Below are positions 32,542 to 43,613 of a stretch of DNA of 64,000 nt, piece after piece. Source of the stretch: Calendula officinalis. Its lineage: Eukaryota; Streptophyta; Magnoliopsida; Asterales; Asteraceae. Under the pieces are notes generated by a model. That model worked only from the letters and a program-made list of their open reading frames with translations. It was not told the origin of the DNA and made no database searches. A program made the translations under genes and the position numbers. The DNA lies in contig OY970828.1 in NCBI GenBank assembly GCA_963853835.1, positions 13,831,813 through 13,895,812 of the forward strand, written 5' to 3'. Within the stretch, counting starts at the first letter, position 1. Each line of letters begins with the position of its first letter.

Positions 32542-34033
32542 TCTTCTTATGACAACTAGATTTATTTAATCTTCGTCCAAAAAAAGTACCACATGACATA
32601 GTTGGCGACCCCACCGAGTCTTCTAATTTATTATGATAACTTCTCTTTTCAAATCCCGGGGGGCAACTAATTGACTTCAAATCAATCTTTTCATTACTGC
32701 CCAAATTCTCACCATTTTCATCAACTGAAAAATCATGTAGGTTATCAAAGCCCACATGAATCTTAGTTGAACTTTGTGACTCCACGTGAAAATCATCATT
32801 TTGCTCTTTCCCACCCACTGATTTCTGCGAACATGGGGATTTGACCACCTCTTCTACCAAGAAATTTTGATTGCTTAAAACCTCTTTTTCCACTTGAAAT
32901 TCATTAATATCATTTATGATATTATGAATCAAATCATCCTCTTCCCCATCTTCGTTACTAAATTCAGAACCAGAAACACTTCTAGGTTTGATAATTTTAG
33001 TTTTCCAAGGTTCTACTTCTCTAACCCTCACCTCGAAAGCAGATCCCTGAATTACCACTTTTATGTTTTCATTAATTATTGACTTAGCCTCAATGCTTAT
33101 ACACATTTTCCCCCTACTAGGATTATCATCAAATTCAACAAAACATAAAAATTTACCCCATAAAGCTCCAATCTTTTTGTAAACATCCGAATCCCATGCA
33201 CACAAAGGAAGTCCATCCACCTCAATCCAACTAATTCTCTCGTCAATCACAAAATTACTCGTGACATGTTGAACTTTTGAGAACACATTCCTCATATCAA
33301 CAGACTTGAATCGAAAACACGCCTTTGAAGATTTGAATTCCATCCAAACCCAAAATCCACCAATGTGATGTATCTCTACATCACAAAAACCCTCGTTTTC
33401 TAGAATTAAATAAAGTTGTGACATAGATTCAAGATGTTTAACCTTAGCAAGAACCACCAACTCCGATTCATCCAAAGCAATCATGTCATTATCTTGAAGA
33501 ACAATGGATTTCACACAAGGATGCGTTGATTCTGTTGGCACTTTCATAACCGACTCTTTAGAATTTAAACCTCCGCCCAAAACACTTGCATACGAGGCCT
33601 TAGGGTTTGCAACCCTACTATTCTGGAATTTACCGATCGGTCCTTTGATTACCGATTTAGATCGATTGAATCTAGCAACTGAAACATAAATGTGAAACGA
33701 ACCCATCCATTGCTCGGATAGCTTACGGGCAAACACTTCTTCATTCTGAATCCCCAAGAATCTAATGAAACCAAACCGTTTTCCAAACTTCGTGTTTTTC
33801 TTAGCTATATACACGTCTACAACCTTCCCATGCACCTTGCACCACACCCACAATGATTTTTCATCAATGTGGTGTGGAAAATTCGTGATGAAAAAGGAAG
33901 ACGTTACTTTCTCCACAGATCTTTGATACGGGTTAACAATTGGCTTTTGAAACTCTAACGAATTCGATCTATCCTTTTTACCAATCCTCCAAATCCACCC
34001 GTCAGCATCCGGTTGTTGTTTGAATTTACCCAT
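32492..34033 (-). CDS. LINE B ORF1 (RRM-type RNA-binding protein)
   Basis: An intact 513-codon ORF starting MGKFKQQPDADGWIWR at 34033, the same start motif as in LINE A. The RRM has FFITNFP and KRFGFIRF; the second domain has IHHIGGFWVWMEFKSSKAC and SWIEVDGLPLCAWDSDVYKK. An acidic, Ser-rich C-terminal third follows. It would package LINE RNA. Its end overlaps the start of ORF2, which suggests ORF2 is reached by reinitiation. Confidence 0.9.
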   Translation of the reverse strand: MGKFKQQPDADGWIWRIGKKDRSNSLEFQKPIVNPYQRSVEKVTSSFFITNFPHHIDEKSLWVWCKVHGKVVDVYIAKKNTKFGKRFGFIRFLGIQNEEVFARKLSEQWMGSFHIYVSVARFNRSKSVIKGPIGKFQNSRVANPKASYASVLGGGLNSKESVMKVPTESTHPCVKSIVLQDNDMIALDESELVVLAKVKHLESMSQLYLILENEGFCDVEIHHIGGFWVWMEFKSSKACFRFKSVDMRNVFSKVQHVTSNFVIDERISWIEVDGLPLCAWDSDVYKKIGALWGKFLCFVEFDDNPSRGKMCISIEAKSIINENIKVVIQGSAFEVRVREVEPWKTKIIKPRSVSGSEFSNEDGEEDDLIHNIINDINEFQVEKEVLSNQNFLVEEVVKSPCSQKSVGGKEQNDDFHVESQSSTKIHVGFDNLHDFSVDENGENLGSNEKIDLKSISCPPGFEKRSYHNKLEDSVGSPTMSCGTFFGRRLNKSSCHKKNVSNGAFKVNDESSIN

Positions 34034-34122
34034 TACAAGCAAAGAAACAGACGAACCCAACCCACCCCCGACCCCACGAGATCACCGGAGAAAGGCAGAA
34101 GAAAATCAATCTCTATATTACT

Positions 34123-36225
34123 TTGATTCCATTCCGATACGAACATTACATCGTCAGCATAAAAAAGGTGAGAGATAGAGAAATTATCGGCACCGATTTT
34201 TGCCCCAATAAGACGACCACCGTTCACTGCATCTTCTATCATGAGATGTAAACCTTCCATGGCTAAAATAAAAAGAAACGGAGACAAAGGGTCACCTTGA
34301 CGAAGACCACAAAACATGTCAAACTCCTCGGTAGGACTACCATTAATAAGCACCGACAATCGAGCCGAGGACATGCACTCATGAATCCAACCTCTCCACC
34401 GAGTGCCAAAACCCATGTTTGACAAAATAAAATCAATATATTCCCAACTTAATGAGTCGAAAGCCTTTTCAAAATCGACTTTAAAAAGTAAAAGTTTTTT
34501 CTTTTTAAGTTTGTACCATTCCATAATCTCGGAAATCATCATAGGGCCGTCAAGAATTTGTCTACCTTTGATAAAAGCGGATTGAACTGAGCTTACCAGA
34601 TTATTCACAACTTTGGCGAGTCTCAAGGCAAGAAGTTTTGCAATAACCTTATATTGCACACCAATGAGGGAAATAGGACGAAAATCTTTCACAAGTCTAG
34701 GGTTAGGAATTTTTGGGATAAGGGTTATAAACGATGCATTACACCCAATAGGAAGGATACCCTTCGTTAAAAACTCCTTGACTGAATTAAAAAGATCATC
34801 CTTCAATAAATCCCAATATTTTTTTATGAATTTAAAAGAAATACCGTCTGGACCCGGGGCTTTATCGCTGCCACAACTCCACACTGCGGCTTTAAGTTCT
34901 TCCAAAGTACACATGTTTTCAAGACCGGAACTGTCTTCCGGGGATAACCGATTGAACCGACTAGGACTTAAAGAACGGGCGGAAGTATTGAAGGTATTGA
35001 ATTTTTCTTTATAAAAATTTAAAAAAGAATTTTTTACCTCCTTTGGATCGGAAATCCACAACCCCTCAACCATCACACCTTGTATCATCTTACCTCTCCT
35101 GCGATGGTTAGGCAAGCCGTGGAAAAAAGAAGAATTTTCGACACCTTCAACGTCCCATTTAGGCTTTAATTTTTGAATTAAGTCAACATTTTCCCGTCTA
35201 TCTAATTCCTTCAACTCTAAAAGCCAAGAAAGGCTTTGATCGATCTCAGTTTCAGAAGCTATATTATCATCAATTTTCTTCTCAATAGCTTCTATTAAAA
35301 ACCGAAGGCGAATTGATCTACCATGAGTAGATTCACGATGGTTTGCAACCCAGATTCTACATTTATCTTTTATAAATTTGAACTTATTTTTGAGGAATTT
35401 GAGACTCGAGCCACTACTTCTTGGGAAATCATCACACGCCTGCTCAATGACTTTGTCAAAATCAGCGAACTCTAACCAAGAGTTTGACATCCGAAAGGGT
35501 GTTGGGCCAAAATCCAAGCTATCCGAATGAAGCAGTATCGGGATATGGTCAGAAAGATTACGGTCCAGGGCCACAACCCTTAATTTCGGATCTAAAAGGA
35601 AAATATTTTCTGTCATTAGAAACCTATCGAGCTTACTCATTTTAGTAGCTTTTTTATTCATCCACGTAAATTTTCTCCCACCTATAGGGAGGTCGATGAG
35701 CCCCGCTTGATCAATAAAATTATTGAATAAAGACGCCCCCATAGCATTAAAGACCGAGCCACATCTTTCATATTCGAATCTGACTTCATTGAAGTCTCCA
35801 AAAACTATCACATTACCGGCGTGACACCGGATATAGGCAAGAATATCATCCCATAAACGCCCTCTAGCCTCTACATTTTGTGGAGCGTATACATTTATCA
35901 TAATGGTAACACTATCACTTCCCATCCACTTACCTTCCACTATGACATAATTTACGCCACAATGGATGTTCGACTTAACGAATACTGTCGGATCCCAAAT
36001 AGATAAAATACCACCCGAGTGACCTTGAGAAGAGCTAGCCGCAAAGTCAAAATGATAATTACCCCACATAGATTTGATTTTAAATAAATCAATTCTAGAC
36101 ATTAAAGATTCTTGCACACCTAAGAACTCCACACCGTTTTGAAAGCACAACTTTTTAACCCACTTCCTCTTTTCCACGTCCCCAGTTCCCCTAGTATTAA
36201 TTGAAAGAATTTTCATCGGAAACAT
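34123..36225 (-). pseudogene. LINE A ORF2, N-terminal part (endonuclease and RT)
   Basis: Starts MFPMKILSINTRGTGDVEKR. The exonuclease-endonuclease-phosphatase domain has VFGDFNEVRF and LSDHIPILL catalytic blocks. RT follows with APGPDGISFKF, KDFRPISLIG, FIKGRQILDGP, LLLFKVDFEKAFDSLSWEY, GLRQGDPLSPFLF and the catalytic YADD in LFYADDVMFVSEW. It is cut just after the YADD block by LINE B at 34107-34122. Confidence 0.92.
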
Positions 36226-36329
36226 TTAACACACGATCACATTTTTTTCAAAAGGGCCAAACCTTTTCTTTTCTTTCTTTCCAGGAAACGTACCAAATAG
36301 AGTGCTCGAATTTTCTTCTTTATCATTTT

Positions 36330-37741
36330 CTACCTTGTTGCGCTTATAACCTTCAAAACCAGGGGGCAACTAACTGGACTCGAGTTATGATCATAATCAA
36401 TCACAACATTACACGGTGTTGAAACCCCATCTTCCTTCTGCATGACCTGAGTTGCCTGAACTCCGATCACAGGCTGTTCAACAATCTCAGGCTGAGTTGC
36501 GTCTCCTGATGGTGGCGTGGGGAACAGACCTGTAGGGCTAGCGGGCTCTGAAGCATCTTGGCTGCATGCATTAATAAAATTATCATCTTCCGAAGGAATA
36601 TCATCATTCTCCATATTAGAACCATGAACCTCATTGATAAGATTATCGATGAGCTCATCTTCCACCTCATTGGCATCACTGCATTCTGATTCGCATTCCG
36701 AATCACTTCTGTTTCTAATGATCTTAACCTTCCATAGTTCCGTTTCACGAACTCGAACCACGTATGAAACATCATGAACCACCACTGAAATATTTTCAAA
36801 AATACTAGAATCGTGGTCTGTGCTGATACACATTTTACCACTACTAGGGTTGTCGTCAAACTCGTCACAAATAAAAACTCTCCCCATAAACCACCAATTT
36901 TTTTATACACGTCAGAGTCCCATGCACACAGCGGAAGACCATCCATTTCGATCCAACTAATTCTTTCATCGATCATGAAATTTGAGGTTACCTGCCTAAC
37001 CTGTGTAAAAATATGCCTCAAGTCATGAGATTTGAACCGAATACATGCCTTAGAGGACTTGAATTGGATCCAAACCCAGAATCCTCCAATATGATGAATT
37101 TCCGCCTCGTTAAAACCTTCATCATCAAGAATATCATATAGCATAGGCATGGATTCGATAGATTTAACTTTGGCCATCACCATTAAATCCGAATCATCAA
37201 TTTTGATGAGATCGGAATCATTCAACACAATACTTTTTAACTTAGGGACTGAAACAATCGGTTCAGGTTTGGAAGAGCTAGACTTTTCACGACTATTCCC
37301 TCCTAATACGCTGGCATAAGATACATTAGGGTTTACCTTTTGCATGGGAGGAGCCTTGCGAACCTCCTGCTTTGTAGCTTGACGTGATCGTCCAAACCTA
37401 GCCAATGTGACATAAACATGATATGATTCGATCCACTGCTCAGATAAGAATCGAGCGAATTCTTCTTCATTCGTAATACCCAGAAATCTAATAAAACCAA
37501 ACCGCTTCCCGAATTTTGATCGTTTCTTGGGAATGAAAGCGTCTACCACACGTCCAAAACGCACGCACCAATTCCATAGATCTTTTTCATTCATGTGCTG
37601 AGGGAAATTGGTGATGAAAAATGATTTTGCAATATTCTCCACCGACTTCTGGTAAGGATTTGCAATAGGCTTACTTTTTGAGGAATTGCTAACCCTCCAC
37701 ACCCACCCGTCGGAATCTGTGTTTTGTTTGAATCTACCCAT
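36330..37741 (-). pseudogene. LINE A ORF1 (RRM and DUF4283-like)
   Basis: Starts MGRFKQNTDSDGWVWR at 37741. An N-terminal RRM shows RNP2 (FFITNFP) and RNP1 (KRFGFIRF), followed by a second domain with IHHIGGFWVWIQFKSSKAC and SWIEMDGLPLCAWDSDVYKK, resembling the DUF4283-type part of plant LINE ORF1. These proteins coat LINE RNA. A one-base frameshift near 36890 (in LWGE) and another in a C run near 36367 (at SCP) disrupt it, judged against intact LINE B ORF1. Confidence 0.85.
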
Positions 37742-37831
37742 CTCATAAACAGCAAGAAAACGAAACCCAAACCTCCCCCCGAGCCCCGAGGAACGCCGGA
37801 GAAATCAACGGAATTTTACTCTAGGTATTTT

Positions 37832-38554
37832 GAATTAAAAAACATAACAAAATATCACATACATTATTATCTTGGTTAGTGTAAAAGAACAAAAAATATC
37901 ATAAAATGTTGTTAAATCTACTACTATAATAAATAAAGTCTAGATGATCACATGACAGTATGACACAATTAAATAAACCTCTTAAAACTTAGTTTTTCAC
38001 GTGGCAATCCCCTAAAATTTCCAGCTTTATTTTTTTTTTAATTCGCAATTAAATAAACCTGATATACATTGCAAAATTTTCAGAAACAAAATTTCAGTAA
38101 CAACATTGCACGAAATCCTCGATTTAAATATAGAGCAGTGTTCAGAAACCACCTCCCATTCGCCTTAATTCACGGAAGCTTCAATATCCAGCCATTAACT
38201 GCTAAATCCCAACACTGTATTTATATTTTCTTGCATTTAATATATTTTACAATTTTTAACGAAAATTAAGAATGTTCCTATTTTAAAATTAGATAATAAT
38301 GAATATTAAATGTATTTAATATGAATTCCATAATTAAGCTATTCTAACCACTAAAATTCGGCACTTTTTTAAAACAATTCAATAAACACTAAAATTCCGG
38401 ATTTTTTAGGCTTACATAATTTAAATTCCGGAATTAGTATTACATAATTTAATAAATTCAATTTTCCTTAATTAACAAATTAATTTGATTATTTAATTCG
38501 AAATTCAATTTTCCTTAATTATCAGCTTGAATTCTGAGATTTTTTTTCCTAGGG
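37832..38554. other. AT-rich spacer with a possible Helitron 5' end at 37917
   Basis: At 37916-37935 the sequence is A|TCTACTACTATAATAAATA, followed by a cacgtggca-type block, which resembles plant Helitron 5' ends (TC start after A). No matching 3' hairpin-CTRR was found downstream in the window. Otherwise nothing is recognised. Confidence 0.35.
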
Positions 38555-38753
38555 TTTTTCTAACATGTGCCCCTAGGCACATGTTTAGGCTCATTAACTA
38601 CCATCAAACTTTCCATTGAAACTAAAAAAGTAATTAATACATGTCTTGAACATGTAAAATATAAACCTCATTAATGTGTAATAAGACTTTTTTAGGAAAC
38701 TTGATGGTAGTTAATGAGTCTAAACATATGCCTAGGGTCACATGTTAGAAAAA
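38555..38753. mobile_element. MITE with long inverted repeats (199 bp)
   Basis: The left arm (tttttctaacatgtgcccct...) and right arm (...cacatgttagaaaaa) pair over about 55 bases each, including gctcattaactaccatcaa against ttgatggtagttaatgagt. It is nearly all hairpin. Target duplication not determined. Confidence 0.75.
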
Positions 38754-38859
38754 TCATTTTTCCTATTGTAAAAAAAATTCGGAATTAAGCTATTAAAAAA
38801 AATTACACTGAAAACAACTATCACCCATAATTATCAACTTCGTTCAAAAAAAAAAACTA

Positions 38860-39173
38860 CTTCCTCCGATTCAAAATAAGTGATACACTTTTTTTATGTG
38901 GGTGATTCAAAATAAGTGATAAACTTTGAGAAATTATTTTATTTGGCAAAAAAATTAGTGGGACCACACCCACTAACTATCTACTTTAACAAAGTGAAAT
39001 GACCCATTTATCCTTATTTTGTACTTTTAAACATCATTGATCCCACTTTATTCAAAAGCGTGAGACCCATTCCCCACTAACCATCCAATTAATCTAATTT
39101 AACAATCATTATAATATTTTCCCTCAAAAACCGTGGAATTTAAAGTGTATCACTTATATTAAATCGGAGGAAA
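38860..39173. mobile_element. Stowaway-like MITE (314 bp), second family member
   Basis: The ends cttcctccgattcaaaataa and atcggaggaaa are flanked by TA (38858-38859 and 39174-39175). It matches the MITE at 25388 in length and internal style, with an extra copy of the terminal motif near its left end. Confidence 0.85.
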
Positions 39174-39360
39174 TATTAAATATATTCGATAATAATATAT
39201 TTGACGTAAATTAAGAATGTTTCCTATTTTAATATAATCAATAATAATGAACATTAAATATATTCTGTGTATATTACAACTAATAATCCTAATGTAATTC
39301 GAATTCTCAACAACATTCATTGCTCTTATTTAAACCAAGCTTTTCATCACTTATGTATAT

Positions 39361-40336
39361 TGTTGGGTCGCTGAAAGCATCCTCATATTAAAGGATTTAA
39401 TGAAGACAAACAGACAATAGTTACAAGACATCTGAAGATTAATTTCTTCAGATTGTGAGTAACTGAGATCCCGATATGTTTGGATTCTCGTTACTTGGCT
39501 GTACTATCTAAGCAACAATAGAAGCAACGACCAGTTCCCCGTTCGGTATCAGAGTCTGATCATTAGTTTTGGTAGTTGTAGTAGGTTCAGCGTACACTGG
39601 ACAATAACACTGAGTTTTGAAGACAAATACTTCTCTAAGCTCCAATCTTAGTGAAGGTCACTGAAGTTAGCCCAGTACCTGAAGACTCATGGTGATCTGA
39701 AGCATATCTCAAAGTCTGAAGCTTCAATGACACAGAAAGACACAAGTGATACACAAGATCATGTGTCTCCGATAAAGAGAATCTTATGCAAATCTTCTAG
39801 AAGATCTGGTGATCACAAGTCGAAAAAAATACTGTCAGAATTCCGTTAGTAGTGCTCGTTGCATGGAATATCCTCAGCACTAACGGAATTCATACACATA
39901 GACAAATTCGTACACCCCTTAGTTTTCACGTCTTACAAACACTATAAATAGAAAACTTGATGGACGAATTTGGTGTGCACCCAACAACGTTCTCACCTTG
40001 CTAAAAGTTCCCTCAGCTAAATATTCTTAAGAAAAGTGTGAACAACCTGTGATACCTCTTGTTACTTGTTTCATCAAATGAATCCTAGTAACAAAGGTGC
40101 CTGATCTTGTGTTTGACTATTTGTTGATCAATACTTGTCTTAGGCAGTATTTGTAATTATCTATCTCACACAAGTAGTTTAGTTAGGATTTGTGTTCTTA
40201 GCTATTCCACAACTACTTGTGTCTTTGTTATCATTATTGATTAACAAAGAAAACTTTATTTGTATTGAGTGTTCACATTATAATTTGGTCACTAGAACTG
40301 TATAAGTGTAATCTATCACTTATCACGGGACTAACA
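39361..40336 (+). repeat. Solo LTR (976 bp) of a Copia element
   Basis: Begins TGTTGGGTC and ends GGGACTAACA, with TATA box tataaata at 39943-39950. Neither a primer binding site follows nor a polypurine tract precedes it. The flanks tatat (39356-39360) and tacat (40337-40341) are a TSD with one mismatch. Size and ends resemble the Sirevirus LTR at 6246. It is probably the product of LTR-LTR recombination. Confidence 0.7.
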
Positions 40337-40801
40337 TACATTCACAAGAACAACGAATATTCTCTCCTGTGCTTCCTTAATTCTTTCGACTGCAACTAGG
40401 TGATGTTTATCTAAACCTTTTAGTATATTTTAACATATTTATGTGTGTTATGCAGTTTAACATGTGCTTCTGCACTTTCTGAAAAATAGTAGACGTATAC
40501 TAACATGTTTATTCGTATATTAACATGTTCTAACATGCATCGGAATTATTTGTTTATATACAAATTCCTTCTGATAATTTTAAAAAAAAACTTACCTGCA
40601 GGAGATTGGGCTGCATGCAACCAAATATTTAGCTATTGATAATTTCTTTATTATGACCTGTAGTAGATTTAAATGTTAATGATTGAAAAGTTTAATGAAA
40701 CCAGTTTATTCAAACACTAATACGCATCATAAAACCCTAAAAGCTAAATAACTAACAATTAAATTTTATTTTATTTTGCCACGCATATAGGTACATCAAA
40801 C
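40337..40801. other. Non-coding spacer, nothing recognised
   Basis: AT-rich, no structure identified. Confidence 0.4.
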
Positions 40802-42052
40802 ATGGACGAAAAGAATATTGTTCTTATTAATAAGCTCGATGATTAAAAAAAGTCTTTTACACTAAAAGTAAAGGTTCTTCGCATGTGGATTCAATACGAT
40901 CTCAAGTGTAGAACCAAAGTTGCCTCCCTTGATATGCTCTTAATGGATGAGGAGTTATTATATCTATAATAGTATTTATTATCACATTACAAGGAATATA
41001 ATTTTACCTATAGTGGTTTGAATAAATTCTAATCAACTGTGTCTCTGTTTTAGGGTTAAAAAATCCATGCCATTATATATAACATGATTATGTCAAAATT
41101 TAACAAATCAATTAAAGAAGACAAAGCATATATTATATATATGGAACTTCTATCTGTGAAAATAATAGGTCTACTTTCAAGTATATTGAACACCACCCCA
41201 ATATTAGTTTTACACCCACCACAAAAGTTGAGGAATGTTTAGACTTTGTTCGAGCAGGCCCTGGTTTTTACTTTGCTGATTTTGATACGATTTTATCAAA
41301 CCAGTATAACCTTGGTCAATCTCTTAGTAAATTTATTACTCATTTTAAAATATATTTTATTTTATTCAATATATGCACATGAGTTTTATTCAATATTTAT
41401 TTTAAATATTTTAAAATTAATTTGTTATCTCTATCTTCTAGACGTAATCGGAGAGATCGTGGAAATTTAAGATATGCAAAACAAATCAAACCCTCATAAA
41501 ACTAAATATCTACAGAATGTTTATCTCCACAACCTAGAATATGCATCTCTTATTTATACTCAACAATCAATTTTTTTAAATAAATATTTTAAATATATGA
41601 ATTCACAATTGTCAAAATATATTAGGTCTACCAAATTAAAGCTTAATCTATGGGGCGATAATGCGTATAAGATGGAGAAATACATCAATGGTGACAAGAT
41701 AAATTCTAAACAAACCATCATTATCCAATTAGCTAAATTAAACTGGTTTCATGGTATGTTATTTTCAAATATTGCATTCTTAATTAATAAAATATTTATA
41801 TATGTTCAAGTCTTTGTTAATGATATCATTATTAGGTTTTATCAACAATACAACTTACTTCAGAGCTACTAGATTATTTATCGATAATAATCTGCAAGAA
41901 ATTAGAGATTTCAAAGAGAAGTAAGTTTATTATTCAGAATATTTACTATATTCATATTAAATTACATTTTGTGCATTTTCACAGAATACTAGCAAAATTG
42001 GAAGTACAAAGTCCCACAACTACCATTAGTAAAGTGCATACCAAATCATACT
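40802..42052 (+). pseudogene. RPA70-like (DUF223 / OB-fold) gene relic with introns
   Basis: Exon-like blocks read in order like plant replication protein A 70 kDa-type proteins: MDEKNIVLINKLDD...LKVKVLRMWIQYDLK...SLDMLLMDEE (40802-40955); FVRAGPGFYFADFDTILSNQ (about 41245-41310); DVIGEIVEI after a ctatcttctag acceptor (41443); KLNLWGDNAYKMEKYI and TIIIQLAKLNWFHG ending at a GTATGT donor (41754); and ATRLFIDNNLQEIRDFKEK between a ttacttcag acceptor and a GTAAGT donor (41864-41922). In-frame stops in the first block (after KLDD) and after EIVEI show it is dead. The normal protein binds single-stranded DNA in the nucleus; plant Helitrons also carry such genes. It is truncated near 42052 by LINE sequence. 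Confidence 0.6.
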
Positions 42053-43613
42053 CTTTCATGGCTTAAAACCGACTCGTTTGACAAGGATCTGAAAATCTGT
42101 TTTACTAGTCCTTTTGTAGACACGAGCTCCAAAATAAATAATCTCAAGAACAAAATGAAAATTTTAAAGGATAGATGCAAAAAATGGAATTCCGAAAGAA
42201 AGATGAAAAGTAAAGGCCATTATAATGAATTATGCTCGTCTATTGCAGAAGTAGATGTCAAAATGGATCAGGGGTGCGCTACTACTGATGATATAGAGAA
42301 CCGTGTTTTTGGCTTAAAGAACTTAGAGATTTGGAGAATCTTGAAAACATTGATTTGATGCAAAAATTAAATGGGACACAGAAGGTGATGAATTTTTTTC
42401 CTTTTTTCACTGCTTGTTAAATCAACATAGATGATCTCAATCGATCCAAGGTATTATGGAAGATGGAGAGTGGTTTTTTGACCCCTCAATGGTCAAAAAC
42501 GTTTTTATCGACTTCTTCAAATTAAAATTAGCTCAATTTATGTATCTTCTCCGAATCTTGACCACGACCAGTTCTTGCACCTTAAAAGGTTCAGATGCCT
42601 CTTCTCTAGAGAAATATTGCATCATGGAGGAAATTAAAGAGGCCGTATGGAATTTTGGGAGTGAAAAGTAGGGGTGTGTATAAAAACCGGTACCGAACCG
42701 GAACCGGCACCGAACCGAACGGGAACCGGCTTAACCGGTCCGTTTCTCGGTTCTTAGATTTGATAAAAATTAACAAACCGGGTTTACCGGTTCTGTTCCC
42801 GGTTCGGTTCCGGTTTTTTCGGGTTTGGAACCGGCATTTAAATAGGTATATAGACTTAGGAGTTTTCATATATATATATATGTCGAAATAATAGGTATAT
42901 AGGCTTTTAATAGAAACATCTTTTTACTTGAAGCAGCCCGTGAACCCCCGCAAACATCATACTTTTATCAAAAGTACGCTAAAATATCTAAGTTATATAC
43001 TTTAAGATGAAAATATGCACCAAAAATGTATAATCGGATGGCAAACACAAAAACCGGGTTTACCGGTTCTAAACCCGCTTGAAGACCGAACCGACCCCGG
43101 AACCGGACCGGGCCCGGAACCGGTTTAACCGGTCCGGTTCTCGGTCCTTGAAATTTCCTTTTTTCGGTGAAAAGGCTTCGAACCCGATGGTTTCTCTTTC
43201 AATTTTATTAAAAATATTGGAGTTTTCTTAAAGATGACATCTTTGATGCGGTATTTTAGTTTTTATTAATGGTAAATTGCCATCAATATGTAATGCTCCT
43301 TTATCAACCTTGTTCCGAAAAATGCAAACCCTATTTTAGTGAAATATTTTTGGCCTATTTCGATGATTGGGTTTATTTACAAAATTATTGCAAAGGTTCT
43401 TGCATTGAGATTAGTTAAAGTTATGCATACTATAATTAGTAGTGAACAAACAACGTTTATAAAAGGGAGACAAATCTTAGACGGCCCTCTTATGTTAAAT
43501 GAAGTTATGTAATGGTACAAGATAAAGCACAAAAAACTTATTTTTAAAGTTGATTTTGAAAAAGCATTCGACTCGGTTAGTTGGGAATATCTTGACTACA
43601 TTATGATGCAAAT
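42053..43613 (+). pseudogene. LINE ORF2 relic, 5' and 3' truncated
   Basis: Plus-strand remnants resemble LINEs A and B: SWLKTDSFD, LKNKMKILKDRCKKWNS, the GIMEDGEWFFDPSMVKNVF block, MEEIKEAVWNFGSEK, then after the 498-bp insertion ASNPDGFSFNFIKN, the FIKGRQILDGPLM block, KVDFEKAFDSVSWEYLDYIMM. Several stops and shifts. It ends abruptly at 43613 against another element. The left end adjoins the RPA-like relic, consistent with a 5'-truncated LINE insertion there. Confidence 0.75.
42669..43166. mobile_element. hAT-like insertion with 8-bp TSD
   Basis: gtgaaaag stands on both sides (42661-42668 and 43167-43174). Removing the insertion restores the LINE frame through GSEKASNPDG. The left end, TAGGGGTGTG, is typical of hAT MITEs. 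The interior is rich in aaccgg/ccggtt runs. The right end (cctttttt cg) does not show the expected complement, so the terminal inverted repeat is absent or eroded. Confidence 0.7.

Larger units (their letters stand above)
28751..34107 (-). mobile_element. L1-type LINE B (nested in A)
   Basis: A related LINE in the same orientation, inserted in the RT gene of LINE A. The TSD aatctctatattact is at 28736-28750 and 34108-34122; a run of T on plus at 28750-28760 is its poly(A) tail. LINE A's protein resumes across the insertion (SNIEI is encoded on both sides). It is probably full length, since a leader of about 75 bases precedes ORF1. ORF1 is intact; ORF2 has one frameshift. Confidence 0.93.
27111..37814 (-). 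mobile_element. L1-type LINE A (outer), interrupted
   Basis: Minus-strand non-LTR retrotransposon with ORF1 (RRM-type), ORF2 (endonuclease, RT, zinc-binding C-terminus) and an A-rich 3' end (poly T on plus, about 27107-27115). The target site duplication tttactctaggtatttt flanks it at 27094-27110 and 37815-37831. LINE B splits its ORF2 within the RT. ORF1 and ORF2 both carry frameshifts. Confidence 0.92.

Noticed and set aside
39361..40336. A host gene promoter with TATA box
   Set aside because: The block has matching TG...CA-type ends and a near-TSD, and no ORF follows; a solo LTR explains it better.
41246..41470. A membrane protein ORF (FEQALVFTLL...)
   Set aside because: It is the wrong frame of an RPA-like exon plus an AT-rich intron; the hydrophobic run comes from base composition.
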